A DNA stretch of 64,000 nucleotides from Sutcliffiella horikoshii (GTDB lineage Bacteria; Bacillota; Bacilli; Bacillales; Bacillaceae_I), in the NCBI RefSeq assembly GCF_008180725.1, contig NZ_VTEV01000005.1:341637-405636 (forward strand). Reading direction: 5' to 3'. The position numbers were made by a program, and so were the translations under genes. Below the pieces are notes generated by a model. It saw only the letters and a program-made list of their open reading frames with translations. It did no database searches and was not told where the DNA came from. Of this stretch, positions 28,898-38,272 are shown in pieces. How positions within the stretch are numbered: position 1 is the first letter of the stretch; each line of letters starts with the position of its first letter.

Positions 28898-31651
28898 ATG
28901 GGATATCAACCAGAAGCAGAACTAGAGAAAAATTTACACAAACAACTAGTAAATCAAGGTTACAAAGCCGTGAAGATTCCAAACTATGATGCATTATTAG
29001 CCAATTTTAAGCATCAACTAAATTTATTTAATGAACATAAACTAAATGGGCAACCATTATCAGATATAGAATTCAAAAGAATTCTTACATTAATTGAAGG
29101 AAAAGGCATTTATGACTCCGCAAAAATCTTGCGTGATAAGCTACTGATTGAACGTGAGGATGGTACACAATTATATGTAGAACTCATGAATACAAAGGAT
29201 TGGTGTAAGAACCTATTCCAAGTAACAACTCAAACAACAGTAAAAGGTATCTATACAAATCGTTATGACGTGACCGTTCTTATTAATGGTTTACCACTTG
29301 TACAAATCGAACTGAAACGTCGTGGTTTAGATTTTAAAGAAGCATTCAATCAAATCCAGCGCTATCGTCGTCACACATTTACTGGTTTGTATCGTTTCCT
29401 ACAGATCTTTGTTGTAAGTAATGGAGTTGATACTAAATACTTCTCGAACTCCGACTACGACATTCAATTTGGCTTTACATTCTTTTGGACTGACGAGAAG
29501 AATGAACTTATCACAAATTTGCAAGAGTTCAGTCGAGCTTTCTTACAACCGTGCCATCTTGCAAAAATGATTAGCCGTTACATGGTCATTAATGATACAG
29601 ATAAAGCGTTAATGGTCATGCGTCCATACCAAGTTTATGCAGTTGAAGCACTTGTGAAGCGTGCTACCGAAACAAAGAATAATGGATACATTTGGCACAC
29701 TACAGGCTCTGGGAAAACATTAACCTCTTTTAAGGCTGGGCAAATTCTAGCTGACGAAGAGAGTATCAAAAAAGTATTTTTCCTTGTAGATCGACGAGAT
29801 TTAGATAGTCAGACAATACAAGAATTTAATAAGTTTCAAAAAGGTTCCGTTGACCGAACTGAAAAAACGGACATACTTATTGAGCAAATAAAAGATCCAA
29901 TGCGATCTTTTATAGTTACAACTATTGATAAGATGAATAATGCTGTAAAAAACTCTAAATATGCAGAAATAATGGCTCCATATAAGCAAGAGCGTGTAAT
30001 CTTTATTATAGATGAGTGTCACCGCAGTCAATTTGGTGATATGAGAAAAGAAATTGACCGTCATTTTCAAAACGCTCAATACTTTGGCTTTACAGGTACA
30101 CCTCGCTTTGTCAAGAATAAAAGTCAAGATGGACGTACAACCGCTGACCTATTTGAGAAGTGTCTACACCATTATCTAATAAAAGATGCAATTCGAGATG
30201 GCAACGTACTTGGTTTCTCTGTCGAGTACATTCGCACTTTTAATGCAAATATTAATGAAGATGATGATACAAAAGTACAAGCGATTAATACGGATGAAGT
30301 ATGGCATGATGAGCGCCGTCTCAATCTAATAGCAGACCATATAGTAGATAATCATAATCGACGTTCAAAGAGTAAAGGTTATTGTGCTATGTTTGCAGTA
30401 GACTCCATTCCAACTCTTATTAAGTACTATGATATTTTCAAAAAGAAGGACCACAAATTGAAGATTGCTGGTATTTATTCATATGCACCAAACGAGGAAA
30501 GCGATGGAACTGGTGAACATTCTCGTGAAGCCTTAGACCGCATAATTGTAGACTATAATAAAATGTACAACACTGACTTCTCTACTGACACATGGGATCG
30601 CTACTTTTCCGATGTTTCTAAGAAAGTAAAGCATGCACAAATTGATATATTACTTGTCGTGAAGATGTTCCTAACTGGTTTTGATAGTAAGCCACTTAAC
30701 ACTTTATATGTAGACAAAAACATGGTGTATCATGACTTACTTCAAGCATATAGTCGTACCAATCGTGTTGAGAAATCTACAAAGCCATATGGTAACATCG
30801 TTTGCTACCGAAAACTTAAAGAAAAAACAGATGATGCCATTAAGCTATTCTCTCGAACAGATAATGTTGATACAGTATTAATGTCTAGTTACGATGAGTA
30901 TCTTAAAGCTTTTAAAGAAGCATTGGTAAAATTGAGAGAAATTGCAGTTATTCCTGAAGAAGTGGATGAACTAGAACGTGAAGAAGATAAACGAAAATTC
31001 ATTGTAGCATTCAAAAATGTTACGAAAATGCTCCAACGTTTGCAGTCATTTTCTGATTTCGAATTTGATGAAACAGAACTAAAAATTTCACAGCAGTCAT
31101 ACGAAGATTACAAAAGTAAATACTTTAAAGTTTATGAAGAGTTTAAGCGTAGTGAAGTGTCAAAAGAGTCCATTCTTCATGACATCGACTTTGAGCTAGA
31201 GCTGATGCATACAGACCGAATCAATGTTAGCTACATTTTGAATCTGGTTGCGAATTTGAACACTGAAGATCAAAAAGAACGTGAGAAAGAAATCCGTTTC
31301 ATCAAGCAAGAATTAGACCATGCATCTGATCCGAAGCTACGTCTAAAAATTGAACTAATTAAAGGCTTCTTAGATAAAGTTGCACCTACTTTAGCACCTA
31401 ATGAATCTGTAATTGACGCATATAACCGATATGAAGAAGAAATGAGTGATCAGGAACTCACATCTTTTGCAAAAGAAGTAGACATTGAAGATAGTGTATT
31501 ACGTGAACAAGTATCTTCCTATGAATACTCGAACTTAATTGAAAAGAATGCTATTATGGACTCCTTATCTGGTTCCTTCTTGAAGAAAAACAAAGCGATT
31601 AAACACATCACATCATTTATCCGTGACTTTACAGAAAAATATGGTGCGTAA
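28898..31651 (+). CDS. hsdR: HsdR, type I restriction subunit
   Basis: 917 residues. HsdR is the translocase-nuclease of the type I R-M complex. The N-terminal nuclease core reads NRYDVTVLINGLPLVQIELKRR split across residues 127-149 (Asp and the ExK pair intact). The motor has Walker A TTGSGKT near 269, DECHRSQFGD near 372, and FTGTPR near 395. A helical C-terminus (about 680-917) should dock on the methylase. AAGGGGG precedes the ATG, and TATAAT at 28861-28866 may be the -10, though no good -35 was found. hsdR is separated from the S-M-S genes by a terminator and a second promoter. Confidence 0.94.
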   Translation: MGYQPEAELEKNLHKQLVNQGYKAVKIPNYDALLANFKHQLNLFNEHKLNGQPLSDIEFKRILTLIEGKGIYDSAKILRDKLLIEREDGTQLYVELMNTKDWCKNLFQVTTQTTVKGIYTNRYDVTVLINGLPLVQIELKRRGLDFKEAFNQIQRYRRHTFTGLYRFLQIFVVSNGVDTKYFSNSDYDIQFGFTFFWTDEKNELITNLQEFSRAFLQPCHLAKMISRYMVINDTDKALMVMRPYQVYAVEALVKRATETKNNGYIWHTTGSGKTLTSFKAGQILADEESIKKVFFLVDRRDLDSQTIQEFNKFQKGSVDRTEKTDILIEQIKDPMRSFIVTTIDKMNNAVKNSKYAEIMAPYKQERVIFIIDECHRSQFGDMRKEIDRHFQNAQYFGFTGTPRFVKNKSQDGRTTADLFEKCLHHYLIKDAIRDGNVLGFSVEYIRTFNANINEDDDTKVQAINTDEVWHDERRLNLIADHIVDNHNRRSKSKGYCAMFAVDSIPTLIKYYDIFKKKDHKLKIAGIYSYAPNEESDGTGEHSREALDRIIVDYNKMYNTDFSTDTWDRYFSDVSKKVKHAQIDILLVVKMFLTGFDSKPLNTLYVDKNMVYHDLLQAYSRTNRVEKSTKPYGNIVCYRKLKEKTDDAIKLFSRTDNVDTVLMSSYDEYLKAFKEALVKLREIAVIPEEVDELEREEDKRKFIVAFKNVTKMLQRLQSFSDFEFDETELKISQQSYEDYKSKYFKVYEEFKRSEVSKESILHDIDFELELMHTDRINVSYILNLVANLNTEDQKEREKEIRFIKQELDHASDPKLRLKIELIKGFLDKVAPTLAPNESVIDAYNRYEEEMSDQELTSFAKEVDIEDSVLREQVSSYEYSNLIEKNAIMDSLSGSFLKKNKAIKHITSFIRDFTEKYGA

Positions 31652-31684
31652 AGGTATTTGCTAAACTAAATATATCAATAAATG

Positions 31685-31710
31685 AAGAGCGCATCACAAG
31701 CGCTCTTTTT
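31685..31710 (+). terminator. Terminator downstream of hsdR
   Basis: Stem AAGAGCGC / GCGCTCTT with a 7-base loop followed by Ts, 33 bases after the hsdR stop. Confidence 0.88.
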
Positions 31711-31728
31711 GATATTTTTAAAAATATC
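31711..31728. promoter_or_regulatory. Palindromic operator-like site 1
   Basis: GATATTTTTAAAAATATC, a perfect 18-bp palindrome. First of three near-identical sites spaced 40 and 42 bases start to start upstream of the half-HsdS gene. Confidence 0.7.
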
Positions 31729-31748
31729 AAAAATTATATTAAAATTTG

Positions 31749-31777
31749 TTGATATTTTTTAAAATATCGTATATACT
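31749..31777 (+). promoter_or_regulatory. Sigma-A promoter for the half-hsdS/hsdM/hsdS operon
   Basis: TTGATA (31749-31754), a 17-base spacer, and TATACT (31772-31777). The second palindrome overlaps the -35 and spacer, so a protein bound there would block RNA polymerase. Confidence 0.72.
31751..31768. promoter_or_regulatory. Palindromic operator-like site 2 (overlaps the promoter)
   Basis: GATATTTTTTAAAATATC, one central base different from site 1. It lies across the -35 and spacer of the promoter. Confidence 0.72.
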
Positions 31778-31792
31778 AAACAAGGATTTACT

Positions 31793-31810
31793 GATATATT
31801 AAAAAATATC
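31793..31810. promoter_or_regulatory. Palindromic operator-like site 3 (overlaps the leader)
   Basis: GATATATTAAAAAATATC, the most degenerate of the three. It lies just downstream of the predicted transcription start and touches the ribosome site of the next gene. Confidence 0.65.
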
Positions 31811-31824
31811 AAAGGAGGGTTGTT

Positions 31825-32415
31825 GTGAAACTTTATGAAATAGCACAATTCACACAAGGGGCTTTTGCTAATCGATTGGAAACTATAACCGACAACTTAG
31901 AAACATCATTAGTAAGACTGCTTTCACTAAAACAATTTAACGAAACCCTTGGACTGACTTATAGGATATCTAATGAAAAAAGTGCTGAAATAACTGTACC
32001 AAAAGAAAAATTATCAGCAAAACTATTAACAGATACAAATAGTTTAATTCTACACACACATACCCAAAAAGTTGCTTTGTTACCTGAGAAATACAGTGGG
32101 TTATTATTAACTAATAACTTTATAAAAATTCAATTAACAAGCGATATAGATCTCGCCTTCTTTGAATGGTACTTTAATGAGCATCCATCTATTCAAAAAC
32201 AGTTGTCTGTATTAAGTGAAGGAACAGTTACTTCATTGTTAAAGCTTTCTCATTTAAAAGATTTGGAAATTGACTTACCACCTCTTCAAAAGCAAATAAC
32301 TATTGGGAAGGTTGCATACTTGAAAAAGTTGAAGAATTCATTATTAGTAGAAAAACGTGAATTACAACAGCAATACATTCAACAGAAATTAATTCAAAGT
32401 TTCCATGTAAATTAA
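31825..32415 (+). CDS. Half-size HsdS-like specificity protein
   Basis: 196 residues, one target-recognition-domain unit rather than the usual two. It keeps the HsdS pattern: an N-terminal KLYEIAQFTQG strand, a variable centre, a LSHLKDLEIDLPPLQKQ segment near 145, and a terminal coiled-coil spacer (LKKLKNSLLVEKRELQQQYI). It starts at GTG 31825 behind AAAGGAGGG and precedes hsdM in the same operon. It could be an alternative specificity subunit acting as a dimer, or a DNA-binding regulator of its own promoter with its three palindromes. It is not obviously a fragment of the full-length hsdS downstream. Confidence 0.75.
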   Translation: MKLYEIAQFTQGAFANRLETITDNLETSLVRLLSLKQFNETLGLTYRISNEKSAEITVPKEKLSAKLLTDTNSLILHTHTQKVALLPEKYSGLLLTNNFIKIQLTSDIDLAFFEWYFNEHPSIQKQLSVLSEGTVTSLLKLSHLKDLEIDLPPLQKQITIGKVAYLKKLKNSLLVEKRELQQQYIQQKLIQSFHVN

Positions 32416-32438
32416 ACAAATCTAAGGAGGACATTATT

Positions 32439-33992
32439 ATGACTACAAGCGAAAAACAACGTCAACAACAAGCTGAATTACATAAAAAATTATGGGCAAT
32501 GGCAAATGACTTACGAGGCCAAATGGATGCTAATGAATTCAAGGATTATATCTTGGGGTTAATCTTCTATCGTTACTTATCCGAGAAAGTAGAAGCACGT
32601 GCAGAGAAATTACTAAAAGACGATAACATTTCTTATGCAAAAGCATGGGAAAACGAAGAGTACCGTGAGGACTTAGCTGAATATCTTATTGATGAATTAG
32701 GTTATGTAGTAGAGCCACAATTCCTGTTCTCACGTTTCCTTGAAGAAATCGAAAAAGGGGCAAATGGTAACTTCGATGTGGAGATGCTACAAAACGGTGT
32801 AAAATCAATTGAATCATCTACTTTAGGTACTGAAAGCCAAGACGATTTCCAAAATCTATTCGATGATATGGATTTAACTTCATCTCGCCTAGGGCGCACA
32901 GTGAAGGATCGTACAAATTTAATCAGTAAAGTAATTGTTAACATTGCAGATATTCCATTTTTACAAGATGATGTAGAAATTGATATTTTGGGTGATGCAT
33001 ACGAATACATGATTTCTCAATTCGCAGCAAACGCAGGAAAAAAAGCTGGCGAGTTCTATACGCCACAACAAGTGTCTAAAATTTTAGCGAAGATTGTGAC
33101 TGCTGGAAAATCAGAAATTCGTGATGTATATGACGGTGCTTGTGGTTCTGGTTCTTTGCTACTTCGTGTAGGTAAAGAAGCGAAAGTGCACAAATATTAC
33201 GGACAAGAAAAAGTATCAACAACATACAACTTAGCTCGTATGAATATGTTGCTACATGATGTTCCATACCAACGTTTCGATATTCAAAATGCGGATACAT
33301 TAGAAGAACCGCACCATACCGACCAGCGTTTTGAAGCAATCGTAGCCAATCCTCCATACTCAGCAAAATGGAGCGCAGATGATAAGTTCAAAGAAGATGA
33401 ACGGTTTAGCGCCTATGCAAAACTACCACCAAAATCAAAAGCAGACTTCGCATTCATTCAACATTTTATTCATCAGTTGGATGACAGCGGTACAATGGCT
33501 GTTGTATTACCGCATGGTGTACTATTCCGTGGAGCTGCTGAAGAAGCAATTCGTAAATACTTGATTGAAGAAAAAAACTATTTAGATGCCGTCATTGGTT
33601 TACCATCAAACATTTTTTTCGGCACAGGAATTCCTACTTGTATTTTAGTATTTAAAAAATGCCGTAAACACGATGAAAATGTAATGTTTATTGATGCATC
33701 AAATCAGTTTGAAAAAGGCAAAAATCAAAACCTGTTAGCAGATGAGCATGTTGACAAAATCGTATCAACTTATATCAATCGTCAAACAATCTATAAATAC
33801 TCATACGCAGCTACATTAGATGAGATTAAAGAAAATGATTATAACTTAAATATTCCTCGCTATGTTGACACCTTTGAAGAAGGGGAACAGATAGATTTAG
33901 AAGCAGTAGCAAAACGATTAAAAGATATTGACGAAGAAATTGCAAAAGTTGATCAGGAATTAGGACAACATTTTAAAGAATTGGGGGTGTAA
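32439..33992 (+). CDS. hsdM: HsdM, type I DNA adenine methyltransferase
   Basis: 517 residues. HsdM methylates adenine in the target and forms the core of the R-M complex with HsdS. The N-terminal helical domain (residues 1-150) has the family's QAELHKKLWAMANDLRGQMD segment. The SAM-binding core follows: AGEFYTPQQVSKIL near 207, DGACGSGSLLLRVG near 233, and the catalytic NPPY with SAKW near 294. Motifs are intact. TAAGGAGG precedes the ATG. hsdS starts four bases after the hsdM stop. Confidence 0.95.
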   Translation: MTTSEKQRQQQAELHKKLWAMANDLRGQMDANEFKDYILGLIFYRYLSEKVEARAEKLLKDDNISYAKAWENEEYREDLAEYLIDELGYVVEPQFLFSRFLEEIEKGANGNFDVEMLQNGVKSIESSTLGTESQDDFQNLFDDMDLTSSRLGRTVKDRTNLISKVIVNIADIPFLQDDVEIDILGDAYEYMISQFAANAGKKAGEFYTPQQVSKILAKIVTAGKSEIRDVYDGACGSGSLLLRVGKEAKVHKYYGQEKVSTTYNLARMNMLLHDVPYQRFDIQNADTLEEPHHTDQRFEAIVANPPYSAKWSADDKFKEDERFSAYAKLPPKSKADFAFIQHFIHQLDDSGTMAVVLPHGVLFRGAAEEAIRKYLIEEKNYLDAVIGLPSNIFFGTGIPTCILVFKKCRKHDENVMFIDASNQFEKGKNQNLLADEHVDKIVSTYINRQTIYKYSYAATLDEIKENDYNLNIPRYVDTFEEGEQIDLEAVAKRLKDIDEEIAKVDQELGQHFKELGV

Positions 33993-33995
33993 AGG

Positions 33996-35168
33996 GTGAA
34001 TGCACCGAAATTGAGATTTGAAACCTTTAAGAAAGAATGGAATGAAACTACTTTAGGGGACTTACTGTCATTTAATAATGGTATTAATGCAGACAAAAAC
34101 AGTTATGGTCATGGTCGTAAATTCATTAATGTATTAGACATTTTAAATAACAATTTTATTAAATATAGTGAAATTATTGGACTTGTTTCAGTATCTTCTA
34201 AAATGGAAGAATCGAATAAAGTCGAATATGGGGATTTACTATTTCTTCGCAGCTCAGAAACTCGAGATGATGTAGGAAAAAGCTCGGTCTATTTAGACGA
34301 GAATGAATTTGCTCTATTTGGTGGATTCGTTATTCGTGGCAAAAAACAAGCTGATTATCATCCGTATTTTTTAAAATTAAATTTAGAATCTCCCAATGTA
34401 AGGAATCAAATCGGAACAAAAGCTGGTGGAAGTACTCGATTTAATGTCAGCCAATCCATTCTAAGTTCGGTTGAACTTAAAATGCCTTCTAAAGATGAAC
34501 AATCTAAAATTGCAGAATTCTTTTCTACCTTAGATTTAAAAATACAAAAACAACAAGTGAAAATTAGCTTGTTAAACAAACAGAAAAAGGGATATATACA
34601 GCAAATTTTTAATCAGAATCAAAACGGTTGGTCTCTTTTTGAATTGGGTGATTTATTTGAAGAACGTTCGGAAAGAGGGTATGAAGAATATCAATTATTA
34701 GCAGTTACACTTGGTAAAGGTGTAACAGATCGTACTGGAATGAAAAAGGATACATCAAGTGAAGATAAATCAAGTTATAAACGTGTGTTACCAGATGATA
34801 TAGCTTATAATTCTATGAGAATGTGGCAGGGAGCTAGTGGACATTCAATATTTAAAGGGATTGTTAGTCCTGCCTACACAGTATTAAAGCCCAGAGAACA
34901 AGTTTATAGTTTATTCTTTGCATACTTATTCAAAACGGATTTCATGCTATATCAGTTTAAAAAGTATTCTCAAGGACTTACTTCTGACACGTGGAACTTA
35001 AAATATCCTCTTTTGAAAGATATTAAAGTCAAAGTTCCTTCTTATGAAGAACAGAAGAAAATCGCTAGTTTATTCTCTAAATTAGATTCAAAAATTCAAC
35101 TCGAAACAAAAAAACTAGGGATATTGCAAGAACAAAAAAAAGCTTTTATGCAGCAAATGTTTATTTAA
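33996..35168 (+). CDS. hsdS: HsdS, type I specificity subunit
   Basis: 390 residues with the classic two-repeat layout: a target-recognition domain (about 10-165), a helical spacer (KIQKQQVKISLLNKQKKGYI), a second recognition domain (about 205-350), and a second helical spacer (SKIQLETKKLGILQEQKKAF). Each domain ends in the conserved MPSKDEQSKIAEFFSTLD or VPSYEEQKKIASLFSKLD element. It starts at a GTG four bases after hsdM. The recognition sequence should be asymmetric and bipartite but cannot be deduced. Confidence 0.93.
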   Translation: MNAPKLRFETFKKEWNETTLGDLLSFNNGINADKNSYGHGRKFINVLDILNNNFIKYSEIIGLVSVSSKMEESNKVEYGDLLFLRSSETRDDVGKSSVYLDENEFALFGGFVIRGKKQADYHPYFLKLNLESPNVRNQIGTKAGGSTRFNVSQSILSSVELKMPSKDEQSKIAEFFSTLDLKIQKQQVKISLLNKQKKGYIQQIFNQNQNGWSLFELGDLFEERSERGYEEYQLLAVTLGKGVTDRTGMKKDTSSEDKSSYKRVLPDDIAYNSMRMWQGASGHSIFKGIVSPAYTVLKPREQVYSLFFAYLFKTDFMLYQFKKYSQGLTSDTWNLKYPLLKDIKVKVPSYEEQKKIASLFSKLDSKIQLETKKLGILQEQKKAFMQQMFI

Positions 35169-35227
35169 CTAAAGAAGTGCAAGCTTTTTTTAAGTGGTTT
35201 TAGTTTTATTAAAAGGAGGGTTTCCCG

Positions 35228-35890
35228 ATGAAAGATATTTTTTCCTATAATGCTGATATCAATAAAAATGCCTACATGAATTGGAGAACAAACCGATTTG
35301 ATCATATTCACAATATGCATGTAATAGCAGAAGGCTTTATGAATTCTGCAATCACATTAGCCGAAACCTGCTTAAAGGATAACCATGACAAAAAAGCAGA
35401 TATGTTAATTTTTCCGATCCTATTTAATTTAAATCATGGTATCGAAGTTTATTTGAAATCCATGAGTTGGAACTTAAATCAGCTGTTGAATAGGACAGAT
35501 TCCTTTGAGTCATCGCATAACCTTAAAAGTTTATTAGAGAACACGAAAAAGCTAACTGCAGAGTTTGACAATAGAACTGAAGCATTACAATGGTCTATCC
35601 AATTAGTAAAATATATTGATGAACTCTATACTAAAATTGAAACTGTCAGAGATAATGGCAAAAAAGTTTACGACATTACTTTTGCTCGTTATTCCTTAAC
35701 AAGAGATTTGGAACCACAATTTTACATTACAGAATTCAACAACGTTGTAATTGATTTAGAAAACTTCGTACAGTTTTTTAATGATGTGTACAAAGATTTA
35801 GATAATATGTCATCTTATTTATTAGATATATTGGAACAAAGAAATGAACTTAAAGCTGAAATGGAATCTGAATATCATTCAAATTCATAA
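35228..35890 (+). CDS. HEPN-like helical protein linked to the type I R-M operon
   Basis: 220 residues, all helical. The LNHGIEVYLKSM and ESSHNLKSLLENTKKL segments near residues 75 and 98 resemble HEPN-fold proteins (many are RNases or toxin/defence partners). I do not see the RxxxxH active-site motif clearly, so it may be a non-catalytic HEPN. AAAAGGAGGG precedes the ATG, 59 bases after hsdS on the same strand, and a terminator follows, so it is the last gene of the operon. Function is unknown; position suggests an accessory or guardian role. Confidence 0.6.
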   Translation: MKDIFSYNADINKNAYMNWRTNRFDHIHNMHVIAEGFMNSAITLAETCLKDNHDKKADMLIFPILFNLNHGIEVYLKSMSWNLNQLLNRTDSFESSHNLKSLLENTKKLTAEFDNRTEALQWSIQLVKYIDELYTKIETVRDNGKKVYDITFARYSLTRDLEPQFYITEFNNVVIDLENFVQFFNDVYKDLDNMSSYLLDILEQRNELKAEMESEYHSNS

Positions 35891-35896
35891 CCTTAC

Positions 35897-35940
35897 GAAC
35901 AGCACCTTCCTCTCATATTGAAAGGTGCTGGTTCTTATTT
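35897..35940. terminator. Terminator closing the type I R-M operon
   Basis: Stem GAACAGCACCTT / AAGGTGCTGGTTC, with one extra base in the right arm, followed by TTATTTT on the plus strand. Confidence 0.8.
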
Positions 35941-36128
35941 TCTACCAAAGACCTCATTACTTATGCTACGGTTCTCCGCAAATAATCCTAGAATAACTTC
36001 GCCTCTTTCTACGGAGCTTATGCAATTCTCTATTTACTATAAATATAGTACTGTTGTCTACTTTTACTAATAAGGTAGGGCTAGAGACTATCAAATTTTA
36101 GTATATATAATTTTATATAATTTACTTG

Positions 36129-36308
36129 CTATAAATTGTGCTTTTCAAAGATATCCCCCATTGTACCAAAATCTTTCCAATCAATAGAATGTTTATGTAA
36201 TTCCATTTTACTATAACAATCTGCATGGTACATGGAGTTTAATTCATCAATTACCACTTTATCTTTAATATCTAATTTTCCTCTGCAACACGTACAATTA
36301 ATCTTCAT
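36129..36308 (-). CDS. Small Cys-rich (possible zinc-binding) protein
   Basis: 59 residues, found by reading the minus strand directly. AAAGGAG lies eight bases before the ATG at 36308. The N-terminus has CTCC (residues 5-8), and HADC follows about 22 residues later, a Cys4/HisCys layout that could bind one zinc, LIM-like. The tail DWKDFGTMGDIFEKHNL is acidic and helical. No homologue is recognised. It is a single gene on the opposite strand to the R-M operon, followed by nothing recognisable to 35941. Confidence 0.6.
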   Translation of the reverse strand: MKINCTCCRGKLDIKDKVVIDELNSMYHADCYSKMELHKHSIDWKDFGTMGDIFEKHNL

Positions 36309-36429
36309 TTTTTATTCTCCTTTGTATAATAAATTTCTCAAACTGAATTATTTAAATCTACATTCCCCCCTCACTGTACCTCTCAAAAGCGTAGGATTCC
36401 GAAAATTTTTTCCTCTTATCCTACCTTTC

Positions 36430-36915
36430 TTATGCCCCACCTCCTTACCCTCTCACCAATCCATTCAGAAGCTCCTCTTTTCTTAATACATATGATGATT
36501 TTGCTAGTTTCAGTTTCAATTCTCTATATGCTTTTGCCTCCTCGGAATGTACTATCAGATACATTTTGAGATCCAGGTGTGTTGGTATATGATCAATTTC
36601 CACCTAATAGATATGTACATGGTGTGTTCTGTTTGGCTTGCCTATTGGGAAGTACCTTCTCCCTGCTATTCCTTTCTCGCCTTTTAGTTCATATCCTACT
36701 TTTTGTAACGCTTCATTGTACCCATCAACTTTTTCGATATCTCTTACCACTATTAAAATATCAATGATGGGTTTGGCATAACCGCTTGCCAGTACAGGTG
36801 TACTTCAAATGTGATAGATATCTACTAATTCTTCTATTGGGACTTCTTTTAGTCGTTTCTGTTCCTAGTCATATGCCCTTTCCCACTCTTGAATGATGGT
36901 TTTTCTCAAAGTGAC
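36430..36915 (-). pseudogene. Degenerate GrpB-family gene copy
   Basis: This stretch is clearly similar in DNA to the intact GrpB gene at 60158-60697; for example both contain GATATGTACATGGTGTGTTC and ACTTTTTGTAACGCTTCATT, and ATATCAATGATGGGTTTGGC. Stop codons, small deletions and substitutions destroy the frame throughout. Boundaries are approximate. It is an old paralogue or a remnant of a former duplication. Confidence 0.85.
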
Positions 36916-36988
36916 GTTCTGTTATAATAATATTACATAATGTTACAATATTACCACTGTTAAACAAATACTATTAGCGAGGTAACCC

Positions 36989-38269
36989 ATGTCCTTTTTC
37001 AAAAATGTCATTGACGCGTTTAAAGATAACCGAGAAATAAATCAACCTATCGTACATAAGGATATCAGTGAAAATCCTATCCTATTAGAAAACCTAAAAA
37101 GTCTCACAGAAAGCAGCAATCCTTCTGTGGACTTCAAGAAAGCGGAGAACCATCTAAAGCTGTTTTCCATCGGGCATGCAGGAGAAAAAAGTGTGATGTT
37201 TGAGTTGAAGAACTCCATGGTTCCGATGCTGATTCTGCATGATATTTATCTTGAGTTTGAGGATTATCAAGCACAGATGGATTTTGTACTTGTCACGCCA
37301 AAGTTCATTCTTGTGCTGGAAGTAAAGAAACTTTTTGGCGATATCCTTGTCACGGATAAGGGTGACTTTCAGCGTGTCATCAGGAAGAGTAATAGAGTGG
37401 TAAATAAAGAGGGAATGTATAGCCCGATCAACCAAGTGGAAAGACACGTGATGATATTGGAGAGGCTTCTTAAGGACAAAGGGATCATCAAAAAATGTCC
37501 TATTCGATATGCGGTGACGTTTGCCAACCCGAAAACGATCCTGGAGATTTCTAAAAACGCTCCGTCTCATATCCAGAACTGCGTCATCCGTCATGACCAG
37601 ATAAGTGCTTTTTTAATGTCTGAAATGAAGAAGAGTTCTCCTGTTGAGATGCACGCTTCCCTTGTTTATAAGATTACAAATGCTATCTTGGGAGCTAGCC
37701 AATTGAAACCTTTTAATGAACGGGAATATCTATTGGAAGACGAACAAGTAGGGGCATCCGCTTTTGTTGCAGCCACTATAGAGAAGGAACTGCCTCCAGT
37801 TGCTCCTATGGAAAACAACGATCTAAAGATGTTGCTTACCGATTACCGCACTAGAAAAGCTAAAGAGTCCGGAGTTAAACCCTATAATATCTTCAACAAC
37901 CGTACATTGGATATCCTCCTTGAAAAGATGCCACAGACTTTGGAACAGTTGCTAGAAGTGGAAGGCATTGGACAGAAAAAAGCGGAGGATTATGGAGACA
38001 AGATCTTGCACATTCTACAAGGAAAGAACGCGGAAAGTTCTCCAGATGTACCTAAAGACTTCCGCTCTCTTCTAATCGAATACCGTAAAACCCGTGCCCG
38101 GGAGCTGAATGTTCCGCCATACTATATTTACACCAACAAAACGATGGAAGCGATTCTGGAGCAAAAGCCAAAATCCTTACAAGCCTTACTAAAAATTGAA
38201 GGCATTGGACCGAAGAAAGCAGAAGAGTTTGGAGAAGGAATTGTTTCTATCTTTACGAAGACCTCTTAA
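36989..38269 (+). CDS. NERD-domain protein with two C-terminal HRDC domains
   Basis: 426 residues. The NERD domain (about 55-190) shows SIGHAGEKSVMFEL, QMDFVLVTPKFILVLEVKKL, and an SPINQVERHV helix, a nuclease-like fold often fused to helicases. Two HRDC nucleic-acid-binding repeats follow (about 285-345 and 364-424), each ending in VEGIGQKKAEDYG or IEGIGPKKAEEFG. A GAGG ribosome site precedes the ATG. It probably acts on DNA or RNA ends. No helicase domain is present in this protein. The gene is a monocistron with its own terminator. Confidence 0.85.
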   Translation: MSFFKNVIDAFKDNREINQPIVHKDISENPILLENLKSLTESSNPSVDFKKAENHLKLFSIGHAGEKSVMFELKNSMVPMLILHDIYLEFEDYQAQMDFVLVTPKFILVLEVKKLFGDILVTDKGDFQRVIRKSNRVVNKEGMYSPINQVERHVMILERLLKDKGIIKKCPIRYAVTFANPKTILEISKNAPSHIQNCVIRHDQISAFLMSEMKKSSPVEMHASLVYKITNAILGASQLKPFNEREYLLEDEQVGASAFVAATIEKELPPVAPMENNDLKMLLTDYRTRKAKESGVKPYNIFNNRTLDILLEKMPQTLEQLLEVEGIGQKKAEDYGDKILHILQGKNAESSPDVPKDFRSLLIEYRKTRARELNVPPYYIYTNKTMEAILEQKPKSLQALLKIEGIGPKKAEEFGEGIVSIFTKTS

Positions 38270-38272
38270 ATC

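Noticed and set aside
29801-30127. Long minus-strand frame inside hsdR
   Set aside because: Shadow of the hsdR coding strand; no ribosome site and an amino-acid content typical of antisense frames.
31711-31810. Three repeats as a short CRISPR array
   Set aside because: The units are perfect palindromes of 18 bases overlapping a promoter, with AT-rich spacers, and no cas genes are present.
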